Shown here in pieces: positions 40,794 to 49,122 of a stretch of 64,000 bases of DNA. The DNA lies in contig NZ_CP108484.1 in NCBI RefSeq assembly GCF_036226505.1, positions 5,332,001-5,396,000 of the forward strand, read 5' to 3'. Source of the stretch: Kitasatospora sp. NBC_01246. Lineage in GTDB: Bacteria; Actinomycetota; Actinomycetes; Streptomycetales; Streptomycetaceae. The notes beneath the pieces are model-generated. The model had not been told where the DNA came from, ran no database searches, and was given only the letters and a program-made list of their open reading frames with translations. Position numbers and translations under genes: made by a program. Each line of letters begins with the position of its first letter. Position 1 is the first letter of the stretch.

Positions 40794-41188
40794 ACCCCGC
40801 GCTCGGAGCCAAGGCCGTCCGCCGGGGAGAGCAGCCCCCGCTGGACAGCACCCTTCGCCGCTCCGTGCGAATCGCCGCCGCCAAGGCCGACGCGGCCCGC
40901 ACCGTCCACTTCCCTACGTCGCACCACGAGCAGGACCACGACATGACCCCCGCCGCCATTGACCCGACCGTCCGCGCTGAGCAGACCACCGAACTTCAGA
41001 TCCAGAACAGGACCCTTGAGATGCAACTCCTCCACGAATCCCTGGCCCGTGCCCATATGCAAGAGCGCTTGCAAGAGGCCGAGCACGAACGGCTCGTCTC
41101 CCGGGTCGCCCGGGCCCGCCGGCTCAAGCTGAGGGCCGAACGGGCCTCGCTGCGGGCCCGCAAGGCCCTCGCCGTCGCGCTGATGTAG
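40790..41188 (+). CDS. Conserved streptomycete protein, cotranslated with WblC
   Basis: A 132-residue basic protein starting MNPALGAKAVRRGEQPPLD. The GTG at 40790 overlaps the wblC stop (GTGA), so translation is coupled. The second half is a long charged helix with heptad-like spacing (TELQIQNRTLEMQLLHESLARAHMQ, RLQEAEHERLVSRVARARRL) ending in Arg/Ala-rich LRAERASLRARKALAVALM, likely a coiled coil. No enzymatic motif. Its tight link to wblC suggests induction by the same antibiotics. The ATG at 40943 could be an internal start. Function unknown. Confidence 0.7.
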   Translation: MNPALGAKAVRRGEQPPLDSTLRRSVRIAAAKADAARTVHFPTSHHEQDHDMTPAAIDPTVRAEQTTELQIQNRTLEMQLLHESLARAHMQERLQEAEHERLVSRVARARRLKLRAERASLRARKALAVALM

Positions 41189-41222
41189 CGCGCCGGGCCG
41201 TAAGAGTTCCACCCCCGTCGTG

Positions 41223-41260
41223 CCGCAGGCCGCCCCCCGAACCGGGGGGGCGGCCTGCGG
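41223..41260. terminator. Bidirectional hairpin between the wblC operon and the ABC1 gene
   Basis: Perfect 16-bp stem, 41223-41238 with 41245-41260, between convergent genes. No T-tract. Confidence 0.7.
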
Positions 41261-41279
41261 CCGTTGCTGCCCGGACCGG

Positions 41280-42671
41280 TCAGGGCTTCTTGACAGCCTT
41301 GGTGGCCTTGGTGGCGGTGCGCGCCTTCGGCGGGGTGGCGGGGCGCTCCTCGAACTCCGGGAGCCACCGCCGCATCTCCGCCCGGAACGGCGCGTTGGCG
41401 CCCAGCTGGCAGAGCACCCCGATGGTGCTCAGCGTGACCCGGTGGATCAGCAGGTACGCCGGGGGCAGGTTGAGCTGCTTGCCCAGGTTGTAGGCGGGCG
41501 ACCGCGGATCGGCGATCCGCGCGGCCTGGGCCCGCATCCAGGCCCGGGTGAAGTGGAAGGTGTCCACCGCCGCCGGCTCGATGATCGGGACGAGGTAGTC
41601 CAGCACCGCGTCCGGGTCCAGCTCGATCGAGGGCTTGACGAAGCCCTCCTCGCGCAGCATCTCCAGCACGCCCGCGGCGTCGCCCGCCAGGGCCATCCGC
41701 AGGGAGGCGCCGATCGGGGCGGGCAGCCCGCCCGGCAGCCGGTCGACGGTGCCGAAGTCCAGCACCCCGAGCCGCCAGCCGGCGACCGGGCCGTCGTCCT
41801 TGAGCAGCCGGAAGTTGCCCGGATGCGGGTCGGCGTGCAGCAGGCCGGTCCGGGACGGGCCGGCGAACAGGAACCGGGCCAGCAGGTGCCCGGCCCGGTC
41901 GCGCTCCTCCTGGGTGCCGCCGGTGATCACCTCGGCCAGCGGGGTGCCGTCCATCCACTCGGTGACCAGCACCTGGTCGGCCTGCGCGACCACACCGGGC
42001 ACCTGGATGTCCGGGTCGCCAGCGAACTCCTCGGCGTGCCGGCGCTGGGCCTGCGCCTCCAGCTCGTAGTCCAGCTCCTCGGCGACCCGCTCGCGCAACT
42101 CGGTGATCAGCGGCTTGATGTCGAGGCCGGGGATGAGCGGGCCGAGCAGCCAGGCCACCCGGCTCAGCTGCGTGAGGTCCGCCAGCAGGGCGTCGCCCGC
42201 GCCCGGGTACTGGACCTTGACGGCCACCTCGCGGCCGTCGTGCCAGACGGCCCGGTGCACCTGCCCGATCGAGGCGGCGGCCGCCGGCCGGTCGTCGAAC
42301 TCCCGGAACAGCTCCCGCCAGCCTTCGCCCAGGCGCTCCGCGAGGGCGGTGTGGACCTTGGCGGCGGGCATCGGCGGGGCGGCGTCCTGCAGTTTGGTCA
42401 GGGCCGCCCGGTAGGGCCCGGCGACCTCCTCGGGCAGCGCGGCCTCGAAGACGGACAGCACCTGCCCGAACTTCATCGCCCCGCCCTTGAGCTCGCCCAG
42501 GACCTTGAAGAGCTGGTCGGCGGTGGCCTGCTGGAGCTCGGCCGTCACCACCTCGGCGGAGCGCCCGCCGATCCGCTTCCCCAGCCCGAGGGTGGCCCGC
42601 CCGGCGATTCCCAGCGGCAGGGCTGCGAGCCGTGCCGTGCGGGTCATTGCCTTGCGCGGAAGATCGCTCAC
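41280..42671 (-). CDS. ABC1/UbiB-family kinase-like protein
   Basis: A 463-residue atypical kinase of the ABC1/UbiB/ADCK group. The family-specific KGGAMKFGQ motif is near residue 62, the Ala-rich loop AAAASIGQVHRA near 127, VAVKVQYPG (ATP Lys) near 145, the catalytic loop HADPHPGNF near 282 and LDFGTVDRL near 302. Family members support ubiquinone or other prenyl-lipid metabolism; actinobacteria use menaquinone, so the client is unclear. The C-terminus is Lys/Ala-rich. In M. tuberculosis the homologous gene beside whiB7 (Rv3197) is reported as WhiB7-induced (from memory); here it is convergent with wblC. GTG 42671 with GGAGG 5 nt upstream. Confidence 0.88.
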   Translation of the reverse strand: MSDLPRKAMTRTARLAALPLGIAGRATLGLGKRIGGRSAEVVTAELQQATADQLFKVLGELKGGAMKFGQVLSVFEAALPEEVAGPYRAALTKLQDAAPPMPAAKVHTALAERLGEGWRELFREFDDRPAAAASIGQVHRAVWHDGREVAVKVQYPGAGDALLADLTQLSRVAWLLGPLIPGLDIKPLITELRERVAEELDYELEAQAQRRHAEEFAGDPDIQVPGVVAQADQVLVTEWMDGTPLAEVITGGTQEERDRAGHLLARFLFAGPSRTGLLHADPHPGNFRLLKDDGPVAGWRLGVLDFGTVDRLPGGLPAPIGASLRMALAGDAAGVLEMLREEGFVKPSIELDPDAVLDYLVPIIEPAAVDTFHFTRAWMRAQAARIADPRSPAYNLGKQLNLPPAYLLIHRVTLSTIGVLCQLGANAPFRAEMRRWLPEFEERPATPPKARTATKATKAVKKP

Positions 42672-42811
42672 CCGGGCCTCCAATCCACACGCCCCCGGCA
42701 CCCCACGACCGGGGGCCGACCATCACTACGCCATTGTGCCCGCTCGCCGCCCCGGTCCCGGCCCCCTTTTCCGACCTGTCGTGCGGCGGTCGCCGCGGCG
42801 CCCCGCCGCGG

Positions 42812-43897
42812 TCATCCCGGCGGCTGCGGTTGCCAGAGGCAGCCGCAGTCGGGGTGGCCCTTCAGCCGCAGCCGCCGGGGCATGCCGTCGACGGCCGAGA
42901 GTTCGCACCAGCCGTCGAGGCTCGGCGGCCGGCCGCCGTCCAGGTAGACCTGGGCGTGGAGGGCGGCGAGGCCCGCCACGGCCGTCGCCAGGCCGGTGTC
43001 GCAGGCGGGGGTGCGGGCCCGGCCGGGGCCCTCGTCGGCGAGCTGGGCCAGGATCCGGGGCCAGGCCGGATCCTCGTCCTCGCGGGCCAGTACCAGGCAG
43101 TGGCCGCAGGCCGAGACACCGGGCACGACGAGCGGGCCGACCACGCCGAACTCCTCCACCACCCCGACGTACAGGTGCGGCACCCCGGCCCGCAGCAGCT
43201 CCCTGGCCTCGGCCGCGCCGCCGGCGAAGGCACCGCTGCCGTCCCTCGGCGCCAGCACCACCAGGTCGAGGTCCCGCGCCGACGGGCGGCGGGTGCTCGG
43301 AGCCGTGCGGCGGGCCGAGGCCCGCCGGACGGCGTCGCGGGCCGCGGTGGACCGCAGCCGCCCGACCTCGCCGGGCGGCAGGCCGGCGGGGGAGCAGTCC
43401 GCGGGCCGCACCCGGCCGGTGTCGGTGACGGTGACCGCCCCCGTACCGGCGGCCGCCAGGACGGCGGCGATCGCGGCGCCGACCCGGCCGGCCCCGCGCA
43501 CCTCCACCCGGTGGTCGGTCCGGCGGCCGAGGACGGCGGGGGCGGCGCCGGGGGCGGAGTGCACCAGGGAGAGCGAAGCGAGGTCCGGGCCGAGCAGCTC
43601 CCGGTGCGGCTGCGGGAAGCGGGCCAGCGCACGGCCCGCCGCCTCGGCGTCGTCGAGCAGCCCGGTCCGCTCCAGCTCGTCCAGCAGTGCGCCGGTCGGC
43701 TCGCGCCCGAGGCCGGCCCGCTCGCCGGCGGCCAGCAGCGCGGGCCGGTCCCGCGTCCCGTCGAGCAGGCCGAGGAAGTCGCAGCGGGCCCGGTCCGCGC
43801 GTTCGACCACCCCGGCGTACTGGCGGACGGTGCCGAACTGCAGGGTCTCGGAGTCCCGCCAGCTGCGGGAGAGGGCGGGCTTCAGCAGGAGGCGCAC
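42812..43897 (-). CDS. ThiF/E1-like protein, degenerate
   Basis: A 361-residue protein. The N-terminal ~105 residues are helical without a known motif. A Rossmann segment follows, VEVRGAGRVGAAIAAVLAAAGTGAVTVTDTGRVRPADC, matching the E1/ThiF nucleotide fold (GxGxxG then acidic strand end). Pairs of cysteines in SACGHCLVL and HPDCGCLW probably bind zinc. The usual E1 arginine finger (NLxRQ) reads SPAGLPPGEVGRL, so adenylation may be weakened. TOMM-type cyclodehydratase partners look similar, but no precursor peptide or YcaO gene is nearby. Start GTG 43897 with AAGGAA upstream. Divergent from the zinc peptidase. Confidence 0.7.
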   Translation of the reverse strand: MRLLLKPALSRSWRDSETLQFGTVRQYAGVVERADRARCDFLGLLDGTRDRPALLAAGERAGLGREPTGALLDELERTGLLDDAEAAGRALARFPQPHRELLGPDLASLSLVHSAPGAAPAVLGRRTDHRVEVRGAGRVGAAIAAVLAAAGTGAVTVTDTGRVRPADCSPAGLPPGEVGRLRSTAARDAVRRASARRTAPSTRRPSARDLDLVVLAPRDGSGAFAGGAAEARELLRAGVPHLYVGVVEEFGVVGPLVVPGVSACGHCLVLAREDEDPAWPRILAQLADEGPGRARTPACDTGLATAVAGLAALHAQVYLDGGRPPSLDGWCELSAVDGMPRRLRLKGHPDCGCLWQPQPPG

Positions 43898-43970
43898 GGT
43901 GGATTTCCTTCCGATCGTTTCCGGACGGCCGGGGCCAGCCTGCCCGATCGGCGCGGATCCGTGCCCGGCG

Positions 43971-44026
43971 TTGTCCACAGGCACGAGCACATGATCGAAT
44001 GATCCGTTCGCATGCCCTGTGGATAA
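43971..44026. promoter_or_regulatory. Two inverted DnaA-box-like 9-mers in a divergent promoter region
   Basis: TTGTCCACA (43971-43979) and TGTGGATAA (44018-44026, reverse complement of TTATCCACA) form an 11-bp inverted repeat with one mismatch and a 34-bp spacer. They may be DnaA-binding sites or the operator of another dimeric regulator. Confidence 0.45.
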
Positions 44027-44138
44027 CCTGCCGGCCGGTACGGGGTCGCATTCCGGACACCCGCCGTCGGCCTTTCGTTCCCGATCACTCCACGAAAGAT
44101 TTCGGCCATGGCAGCGGACTTCTGTCAGTGGTACCGGG

Positions 44139-44144
44139 TAACGT
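44139..44144 (+). promoter_or_regulatory. -10 box TAACGT, leaderless start
   Basis: TAACGT lies 8 nt before the ATG at 44153; no ribosome-binding site. Confidence 0.5.
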
Positions 44145-44152
44145 CGTGTGCC

Positions 44153-44881
44153 ATGGCAGCCGAACGGGACTCCCATCCCCCGGCGTCGCGTCGGCGTGCC
44201 CGTGCAGCCTCCGGGTCCCAGGTCGCGACGCCGAGCACGCGCGGGCGCCCGGACCAACAGCCCGGATCGGCGCCCGCGCAGCCCCCCGCGCCGTCGGAGA
44301 AACACGTCGAGCTGCCCTTCGACCGCTCCCGGGTGGAGGTCCGCCGCAGTGCCCGGCGCAGCCGCACCGTCTCGGCCTACCGTGAGGGCGACCGCACGGT
44401 CGTGCTGATCCCGGCCCGGATGTCGCACGCCGAGGAACAGCGCTGGGTCGCGCAGATGCTGGAGAAGCTGGCCGCCCAGGAGAGCCGCCGGGTGCTCGGC
44501 GACGACGCGCTGGCCGTCCGGGCGCGCGAGCTGTCCGCCGCCTACCTGGGCAACCGCGCCCAGCCGGTCCAGGTCCGCTGGGTCACCAACCAGAACTCGC
44601 GCTGGGGTTCCTGCACCCCCAGCGAGCGGACCATCCGGCTCTCGCACCGGCTGCAGGGCATGCCGGAGTACGTCGTCGACTACGTGCTGCTGCACGAGCT
44701 CGCCCACCTGCTGGTGCCGGACCACGGCGCCTCGTTCTGGGCCCTGCTGGAGGCGTACCCGCGGACGGAGCGGGCGCGCGGCTATCTGGAGGGCGTCGCC
44801 TCGGCGGCCCGGCTGCCGCACATCCCGGGCGCCCGGCACGCGGGTCCGCCGGAGGCCGAGCCGGCCGGATCCTGCGGCTGA
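44153..44881 (+). CDS. YgjP/SprT-like zinc metallopeptidase (M48-type)
   Basis: A 242-residue protein. The first ~50 residues are Pro/Arg-rich and look disordered. The YgjP-like (DUF45) domain follows: VEVRRSARRSRTVSAYREGD, VRWVTNQNSRWGSCTPSERTIRLSHRL, and the zinc motif YVLLHELAHLLVPDHGASFW with HELAH and a downstream His. The pattern is complete for a metal-dependent peptidase; the substrate is unknown. Relatives occur as housekeeping proteins and as subunits of type I restriction loci. No restriction genes are nearby, so a housekeeping role is likely. Leaderless start at ATG 44153. Confidence 0.83.
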   Translation: MAAERDSHPPASRRRARAASGSQVATPSTRGRPDQQPGSAPAQPPAPSEKHVELPFDRSRVEVRRSARRSRTVSAYREGDRTVVLIPARMSHAEEQRWVAQMLEKLAAQESRRVLGDDALAVRARELSAAYLGNRAQPVQVRWVTNQNSRWGSCTPSERTIRLSHRLQGMPEYVVDYVLLHELAHLLVPDHGASFWALLEAYPRTERARGYLEGVASAARLPHIPGARHAGPPEAEPAGSCG

Positions 44882-44968
44882 CCGGAGCGCCGCACCCCCG
44901 TGGCGGGCGCGGGCGGCGGGCGACGCGGGGCGGACGGGCGCGGGTCAGCGGCGGACGGACGCACGACA

Positions 44969-45003
44969 GAGGGGGCGCGGGCCCCTGTGGCCCGCGCCCC
45001 CTC
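44969..45003. terminator. Bidirectional hairpin between the zinc peptidase and the Nudix gene
   Basis: Perfect 15-bp stem, 44969-44983 with 44989-45003, CCTGT loop, between convergent genes. Confidence 0.7.
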
Positions 45004-45017
45004 AGGTCTGTCGCGCC

Positions 45018-45605
45018 TCAGCCGGTGAGCTGCCGGGCGCGCGCCACCAGGTCGCGCACCGAGTGGTCGGTCAGCTCGGGCAGCTCGTCGAAGCCGAACC
45101 AGCGCAGGTCCAGCGACTCCTCGCTGATCAGCGCCTCGGCGCCGGGCGGGGCCACCGCGATGTACTGGACGTCCAGGTGGGTGTTCTCCGGCTGGTCCTT
45201 GCCGGTGCAGCGGACCTGGTGCCGGTCGAGCTTGGCCGGTACCGGTACGCCGTCGGCGGCCAGCAGCACGAGGTCCGGGATGCCCGACTCCTCGGTGGCC
45301 TCGCGCAGCGCGGCGGAGGCCAGGTCGCGGTCGCCCGGCTCGCAGTGGCCGCCCATCTGCAGCCAGAGGCCGACCTTGGGGTGCAGGGTCAGCAGCACCC
45401 GCCCGGCGGCCGGGTCCACCACGGCCGCGCTGGCGGTGATGTGAGCGGGCAGGCAGGAGCGGAACAGACCCTCGGGCTGCTCGGCCAGGTGGTCCAGGTA
45501 GTCGAGGCGCAGCCGCTCCTGGTCCGGGCCGGCCGGACGCCAGCCGCTCAGGGTGCGGACCGCGTCCGCGTGCAGGGCGGACGCGCCCGTCTCGGTGAGC
45601 GTCAT
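45018..45605 (-). CDS. Nudix hydrolase
   Basis: A 195-residue Nudix enzyme. The Nudix box GGHCEPGDRDLASAALREATEESGI falls at about residues 85-109, with the REATEES core and metal glutamates intact. An N-terminal helical stretch (LDYLDHLAEQPEGLFRSCLPAHITASAAVVD) precedes it, resembling the common actinobacterial Nudix group annotated as ADP-ribose or NTP pyrophosphatases. No zinc ribbon, unlike NudC. The substrate is uncertain. ATG 45605 overlaps the metalloprotease stop by 4 nt (ATGA), so the two are translationally coupled. Confidence 0.87.
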   Translation of the reverse strand: MTLTETGASALHADAVRTLSGWRPAGPDQERLRLDYLDHLAEQPEGLFRSCLPAHITASAAVVDPAAGRVLLTLHPKVGLWLQMGGHCEPGDRDLASAALREATEESGIPDLVLLAADGVPVPAKLDRHQVRCTGKDQPENTHLDVQYIAVAPPGAEALISEESLDLRWFGFDELPELTDHSVRDLVARARQLTG

Positions 45606-47179
45606 GCGGTCGGCTCGCCCTTCCCGTCCTCGCCGTCGTCCTTCTTCTCCAGGTCGGGCTTGGCGGACTCCGAAGGCTTCGAGGGCTCCGAGGACTTCGA
45701 CGACCCGCCCGCGGCGGCCTCGCCGAGCAGCTTGTCGATCGCGTCGAAGTCCAGGCCGCCCTCGGTGTCGCCGGCGGTGTCCCGGTGCACGAAGGCGTCC
45801 GGGTCGTCCAGGTCGGCGGCGGTGGGGAGCATGTCGGGGTGCTGCCAGAGGTCGTCGCGGCCCTCGATGCCCCGGGCGTCGGCGAGCAGCGCCCAGAGCC
45901 GGGCGGCGTCGCGCAGCCGGCGCGGGCGCAGCTCCAGGCCGACCAGGGTGGCGAAGGTCTGCTCGGCGGGTCCGCCGGCCGCACGGCGGCGGCGGACGGT
46001 CTCGCGCAGCGCGCCGGCCTGCGGCAGGTGCGGTTCGGCGGCGGTGTGCACCACGGCGTCGACCCAGCCCTCGACCAGCGCGAGCGCCGTCTCCAGACGG
46101 GCGAGCGCGGCCTTCTGCTCGGGGGTGTCCTCGGGCTGGAGCAGTCCGCCGGCCAGGGCCTCCTGGAGCGCCTCGGGGTTGCTCGGGTCGAGCTGGCCGG
46201 CGAGCTCCTCCATCCGGGAGGTGTCGACCTTGATGCCGCGCGCATAGGCCTCGACGGCGCCGAACAGGTGGGCGCGCAGCCACGGCACGTGGGCGAAGAG
46301 GCGCTGGTGGGCGGCCTCGCGCAGGGCGAGGTAGAGCCGGACCTCGTCGGCGGGCACGTTCAGGCCCTCGCCGAACTCGGCGATGTTCTGCGGCAGCAGC
46401 GCGGCCTTCCCGGCGGGGGCCAGCGGCAGGCCGACGTCGGTCGAGCCGACCACCTCGGCGGCGAGCGCGCCGAGCGCCTGGCCGATCTGGCTGCCGAACA
46501 TGGCGCCGCCCATCGAGCGCATCATGCCCATCAGCGGGCCCGCCATGGCCTGCATCTCCTCGGGCAGGACGCCGCCCATGGCCGTGCCCACCCGCTCGGC
46601 GACCGGGTCCACGAGGTCCTTCCAGACCGGCAGGGTGGCTTCGATCCACTCGGCCCGGCTCCAGGCGACGGCGGTGCCGGCCCCGGAGGGGAACTCGGTG
46701 GCGCCGTCCAGCCAGAGGTCGGCGAGCCGGACGGCCTCGGCGACGGCGGAGCGCTCGGAGGCGCCGACCGACCGGTCCTTGGACTTGCCCTCGACGGGCT
46801 CGGCGACGACGGTCTGGCGGGCGATGTCCTTGGCGAGGTCCCAGTTCACCGGGCCGCCCTCGAACGAGAGCATCTGGCCGAGCTGCTGGAAGGCGGCGCC
46901 GAGGTCGTTGGGGTTGAGGCCGCCGAACATCGCGGCGAAGGGGTTGTCGCCCCCGCCGGGCCCGCTCGGGGTGCCGGGAGCGCCGGGAGCGCCGGGCATC
47001 CCCATGCCGAAGAGCGCGCCGAAGGGGTTCCCGCCGAAGCCGAACGGCTGGGGGCCGCCCTGCTCGCCGCCCTGGTCCTTCTTCTTCTGCTCGTCGCCGG
47101 GCTTGCCCTTGCCGTCCTCGGGCTTGCCGTCCTCGGGCTCCTCTGGCGGAACGCCGAATCCGAAGGGAAGGTCGCTCAC
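45602..47179 (-). CDS. DUF2342 zinc-dependent metalloprotease-family protein
   Basis: A 525-residue protein. An N-terminal Gly/Pro/Phe-rich low-complexity region (GFGVPPEEPEDG; repeated NPFGALFGMGMPGAPG-like units) precedes a helical core. The family motif LALREAAHQRLFAHVPWL is near residue 250; its EAAHxRLF element supplies the zinc His. A DPSNPEALQEAL segment and a charged Lys/Glu/Ser tail follow. The family is widely conserved in actinobacteria without a confirmed substrate; peptidase activity is inferred from the motif. From memory, Rv3195 is the M. tuberculosis member near whiB7 and the PDZ protease. GTG 47179 with GAGGA is preferred over ATG 47206, which lacks an SD. Confidence 0.8.
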   Translation of the reverse strand: MSDLPFGFGVPPEEPEDGKPEDGKGKPGDEQKKKDQGGEQGGPQPFGFGGNPFGALFGMGMPGAPGAPGTPSGPGGGDNPFAAMFGGLNPNDLGAAFQQLGQMLSFEGGPVNWDLAKDIARQTVVAEPVEGKSKDRSVGASERSAVAEAVRLADLWLDGATEFPSGAGTAVAWSRAEWIEATLPVWKDLVDPVAERVGTAMGGVLPEEMQAMAGPLMGMMRSMGGAMFGSQIGQALGALAAEVVGSTDVGLPLAPAGKAALLPQNIAEFGEGLNVPADEVRLYLALREAAHQRLFAHVPWLRAHLFGAVEAYARGIKVDTSRMEELAGQLDPSNPEALQEALAGGLLQPEDTPEQKAALARLETALALVEGWVDAVVHTAAEPHLPQAGALRETVRRRRAAGGPAEQTFATLVGLELRPRRLRDAARLWALLADARGIEGRDDLWQHPDMLPTAADLDDPDAFVHRDTAGDTEGGLDFDAIDKLLGEAAAGGSSKSSEPSKPSESAKPDLEKKDDGEDGKGEPTA

Positions 47180-47342
47180 GGGGTCCTCGATCCGGTCGGC
47201 CGTCATGCGGGGTGGTGGCGGAATTTCGGCCCGCCCGGGACGGTCCGCGGAGTGGGGGACTCGCGTTCGGTGGGCGGCTCCCGCACGGCTGGTCCGCGCC
47301 GGGTGCACCGCCGGGCCTTCGCCTCGGGCAGGATGGACGTAC

Positions 47343-47370
47343 GTGACACACGCACGTACGCACATAAGCT
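47343..47370 (+). promoter_or_regulatory. Probable promoter of the NAD-dependent epimerase gene
   Basis: GTGACA (47343-47348), 16-bp spacer, TAAGCT (47365-47370). The region also holds repeated ACGTACG elements forming a short dyad, which could be an operator. Confidence 0.4.
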
Positions 47371-47388
47371 AACCGTGGAGGATGGCCG

Positions 47389-48537
47389 GTGAGTTCCCCG
47401 CCTTCGGACGTTCGCTCTGGGCTGACCGGAGGAGAGGACGCCCCGGACATCACGGCGTCGCCGCCTCCAGCCTACGGCGGAAGGCCACTGACCGTGGCCG
47501 TCACCGGCGCCGCCGGTGTGCTCGGCGAGCGCGTCGCCGCCCGCCTGGTCGCCTCGCCGGGGGTGAGGAAGGTGCTCGCCGTCGACGACCGGCGGGGCGA
47601 GGTGCCGGGCGTGCAGTGGCGCGTCCTGGACGTCCGCGACCCGGCGGTGGCCGAGCGGCTGGCCGGTGTGGACGTGGTCGTCCACCTGGCGATGGACCTC
47701 GGGATGGAGTCCGATCCGCGCGCCCGCAGCGCCTACAACGTGCGCGGCGCGCAGACCGTGCTGACCGCCGCCGCGGCGGCCGGGGTGCACCGGGTGGTGC
47801 TGTGCACCTCCGCGATGGTCTACGGCGCGCTCGCCGACAACGAGGTGCCGCTGGCCGAGGACTCCGAGCTGCGGGCCACCGAGGAGGCCTCGCTGGTCGG
47901 CGACCTGCTGGAGATCGAGCGGCTGGCCCGGCGGGCCCCGCGGGCCCACCCGGGGCTGCAGGTGACCGTGCTGCGTCCGGCCGTGGTGGTCGGGCCCGGC
48001 GTCGACACCGTGCTGACCCGGCACTTCGAGGCGCCCCGGCTGCTGGTGGTGGCGGGCTCCCGGCCGTGCTGGCAGTTCTGCCACGTGGACGACCTGGCGG
48101 CGGCGCTGGAGTACGCGGCGCTCGGGCTGGTCGAGGGCGAGGTCACGGTCGGCTGCGACGGCTGGCTGGAGCAGGAGGACGTGGAGCGGCTGTCAGGCAT
48201 CCGGCGGATGGAGCTGCCGGCCTCGCTCGCGCTGGGCACCGCGGCCCGGTTGCACCGGCTCGGGCTGACCCCGGCCCCGGCCGGGGACCTCGCGTACACG
48301 ATGTACCCCTGGGTGGTGTCCGGCAGCCGGCTGCACGAGGCGGGCTGGCGTCCGACCTACACCAACGAGCAGGTGCTGGCGGAGCTGCTGGCGCAGGTCT
48401 CCGGGAAGCACGCGGTGGCCGGGCGGCGGCTCGGCGGCAAGGAGGCCGCCACCAGCCTGGGCGCGGCCGGGGCGACGGTGGCGCTGGTCGGTACGGCCGC
48501 GCTGGTCCGGCGGGCGCGCAAGCGGCGCCGCTTCTGA
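47389..48537 (+). CDS. NAD-dependent epimerase/dehydratase (extended SDR)
   Basis: A 382-residue protein. After ~33 variable residues, NAD-binding TGAAGVLGE lies near residues 39-47. Then VVHLAMDL, SAYNVRGAQTVLTAA, CTSAMVYG and VLRPAVVVGPG match an extended SDR. The usual YxxxK is not obvious: the Tyr of MVYGALADN is in the substrate loop, and no Lys sits four residues on, so catalytic competence is uncertain. The C-terminal ~40 residues have a hydrophobic stretch (SLGAAGATVALVGTAALV) followed by RRARKRRRF, which may anchor it to the membrane. GTG 47389 has GGAGG 7 nt upstream. Divergent from the metalloprotease. Confidence 0.82.
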   Translation: MSSPPSDVRSGLTGGEDAPDITASPPPAYGGRPLTVAVTGAAGVLGERVAARLVASPGVRKVLAVDDRRGEVPGVQWRVLDVRDPAVAERLAGVDVVVHLAMDLGMESDPRARSAYNVRGAQTVLTAAAAAGVHRVVLCTSAMVYGALADNEVPLAEDSELRATEEASLVGDLLEIERLARRAPRAHPGLQVTVLRPAVVVGPGVDTVLTRHFEAPRLLVVAGSRPCWQFCHVDDLAAALEYAALGLVEGEVTVGCDGWLEQEDVERLSGIRRMELPASLALGTAARLHRLGLTPAPAGDLAYTMYPWVVSGSRLHEAGWRPTYTNEQVLAELLAQVSGKHAVAGRRLGGKEAATSLGAAGATVALVGTAALVRRARKRRRF

Positions 48538-48548
48538 CCCTTCGACGG

Positions 48549-48588
48549 CCGCGGCGGGCGGGGCCCGCCGCACCGGTGCCCGCCGCGG
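48549..48588 (+). terminator. Hairpin after the epimerase gene
   Basis: Perfect 11-bp stem, 48549-48559 with 48578-48588, 12 bp after the stop. Confidence 0.55.
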
Positions 48589-48605
48589 TCGGGGTGCCTC
48601 AGTTC

Positions 48606-48632
48606 TCACGATGCGAAATTTCCCAATCGTGA
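48606..48632. promoter_or_regulatory. Inverted repeat upstream of moaE
   Basis: TCACGAT (48606-48612) and ATCGTGA (48626-48632) form a perfect 7-bp dyad with a 13-bp spacer, about 50 bp before moaE. A possible operator; no regulator is identified. Confidence 0.35.
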
Positions 48633-48681
48633 TACGGAACCCCCTTGCCCGAAGTCGCCCGCGATGGGGAATCATGGGGGT

Positions 48682-49122
48682 ATGGCCGACAACCACGACC
48701 CCATCCGCCTGCTCGCCGTCCGCGACACCCCCCTCTCGCTCGACGAGGTCTACGAGGCGGTCGGCGACGACGCCGCCGGCGGTACGACCGTCTTCGTCGG
48801 GACGGTCCGGGACCACGACGGCGGGAAGTCGGTCGCCGCGCTGGAGTACAGCTGCCACCCCTCGGCCGAGCAGGAGATGCGCCGGATCGCCGAGAAGGTC
48901 GTCGCGGAGTTCCCGGTCCGGGCGCTCGCCGCGGTGCACCGGATCGGCCGGCTGGAGATCACCGACAAGGCCGTGATCGTCGCCGTCTCCTGCGCCCACC
49001 GGGGCGAGGCGTTCGCCGCCGCCCGCCGGCTGATCGACGACCTCAAGCACGAGGTGCCGATCTGGAAGCACCAGGTGTTCTCCGACGGCGAGGAGGAGTG
49101 GGTCGGCGCCGGCGGCTGCTGA
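48682..49122 (+). CDS. moaE: Molybdopterin synthase large subunit MoaE
   Basis: A 146-residue protein. MoaE converts precursor Z (cPMP) to molybdopterin using thiocarboxylated MoaD. Motifs: TVFVGTVRDHDGGKSV, LEYSCHPSAEQEM, HRIGRLEITDKAVIVAVSCAHRGEAFAAA and the C-terminal PIWKHQVFSDGEEEWV, containing the conserved active-site Lys. Length is normal. Together with moeZ 33 kb away, which sulfurylates MoaD, it is the second molybdenum-cofactor gene in the window; no moaD is seen. ATG 48682 follows a GGGGG tract. Confidence 0.93.
   Translation: MADNHDPIRLLAVRDTPLSLDEVYEAVGDDAAGGTTVFVGTVRDHDGGKSVAALEYSCHPSAEQEMRRIAEKVVAEFPVRALAAVHRIGRLEITDKAVIVAVSCAHRGEAFAAARRLIDDLKHEVPIWKHQVFSDGEEEWVGAGGC

Noticed and set aside
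42812..43897. Thiazole/oxazole-modified peptide cluster around the E1-like gene
   Set aside because: No YcaO, dehydrogenase or precursor peptide gene is found nearby.
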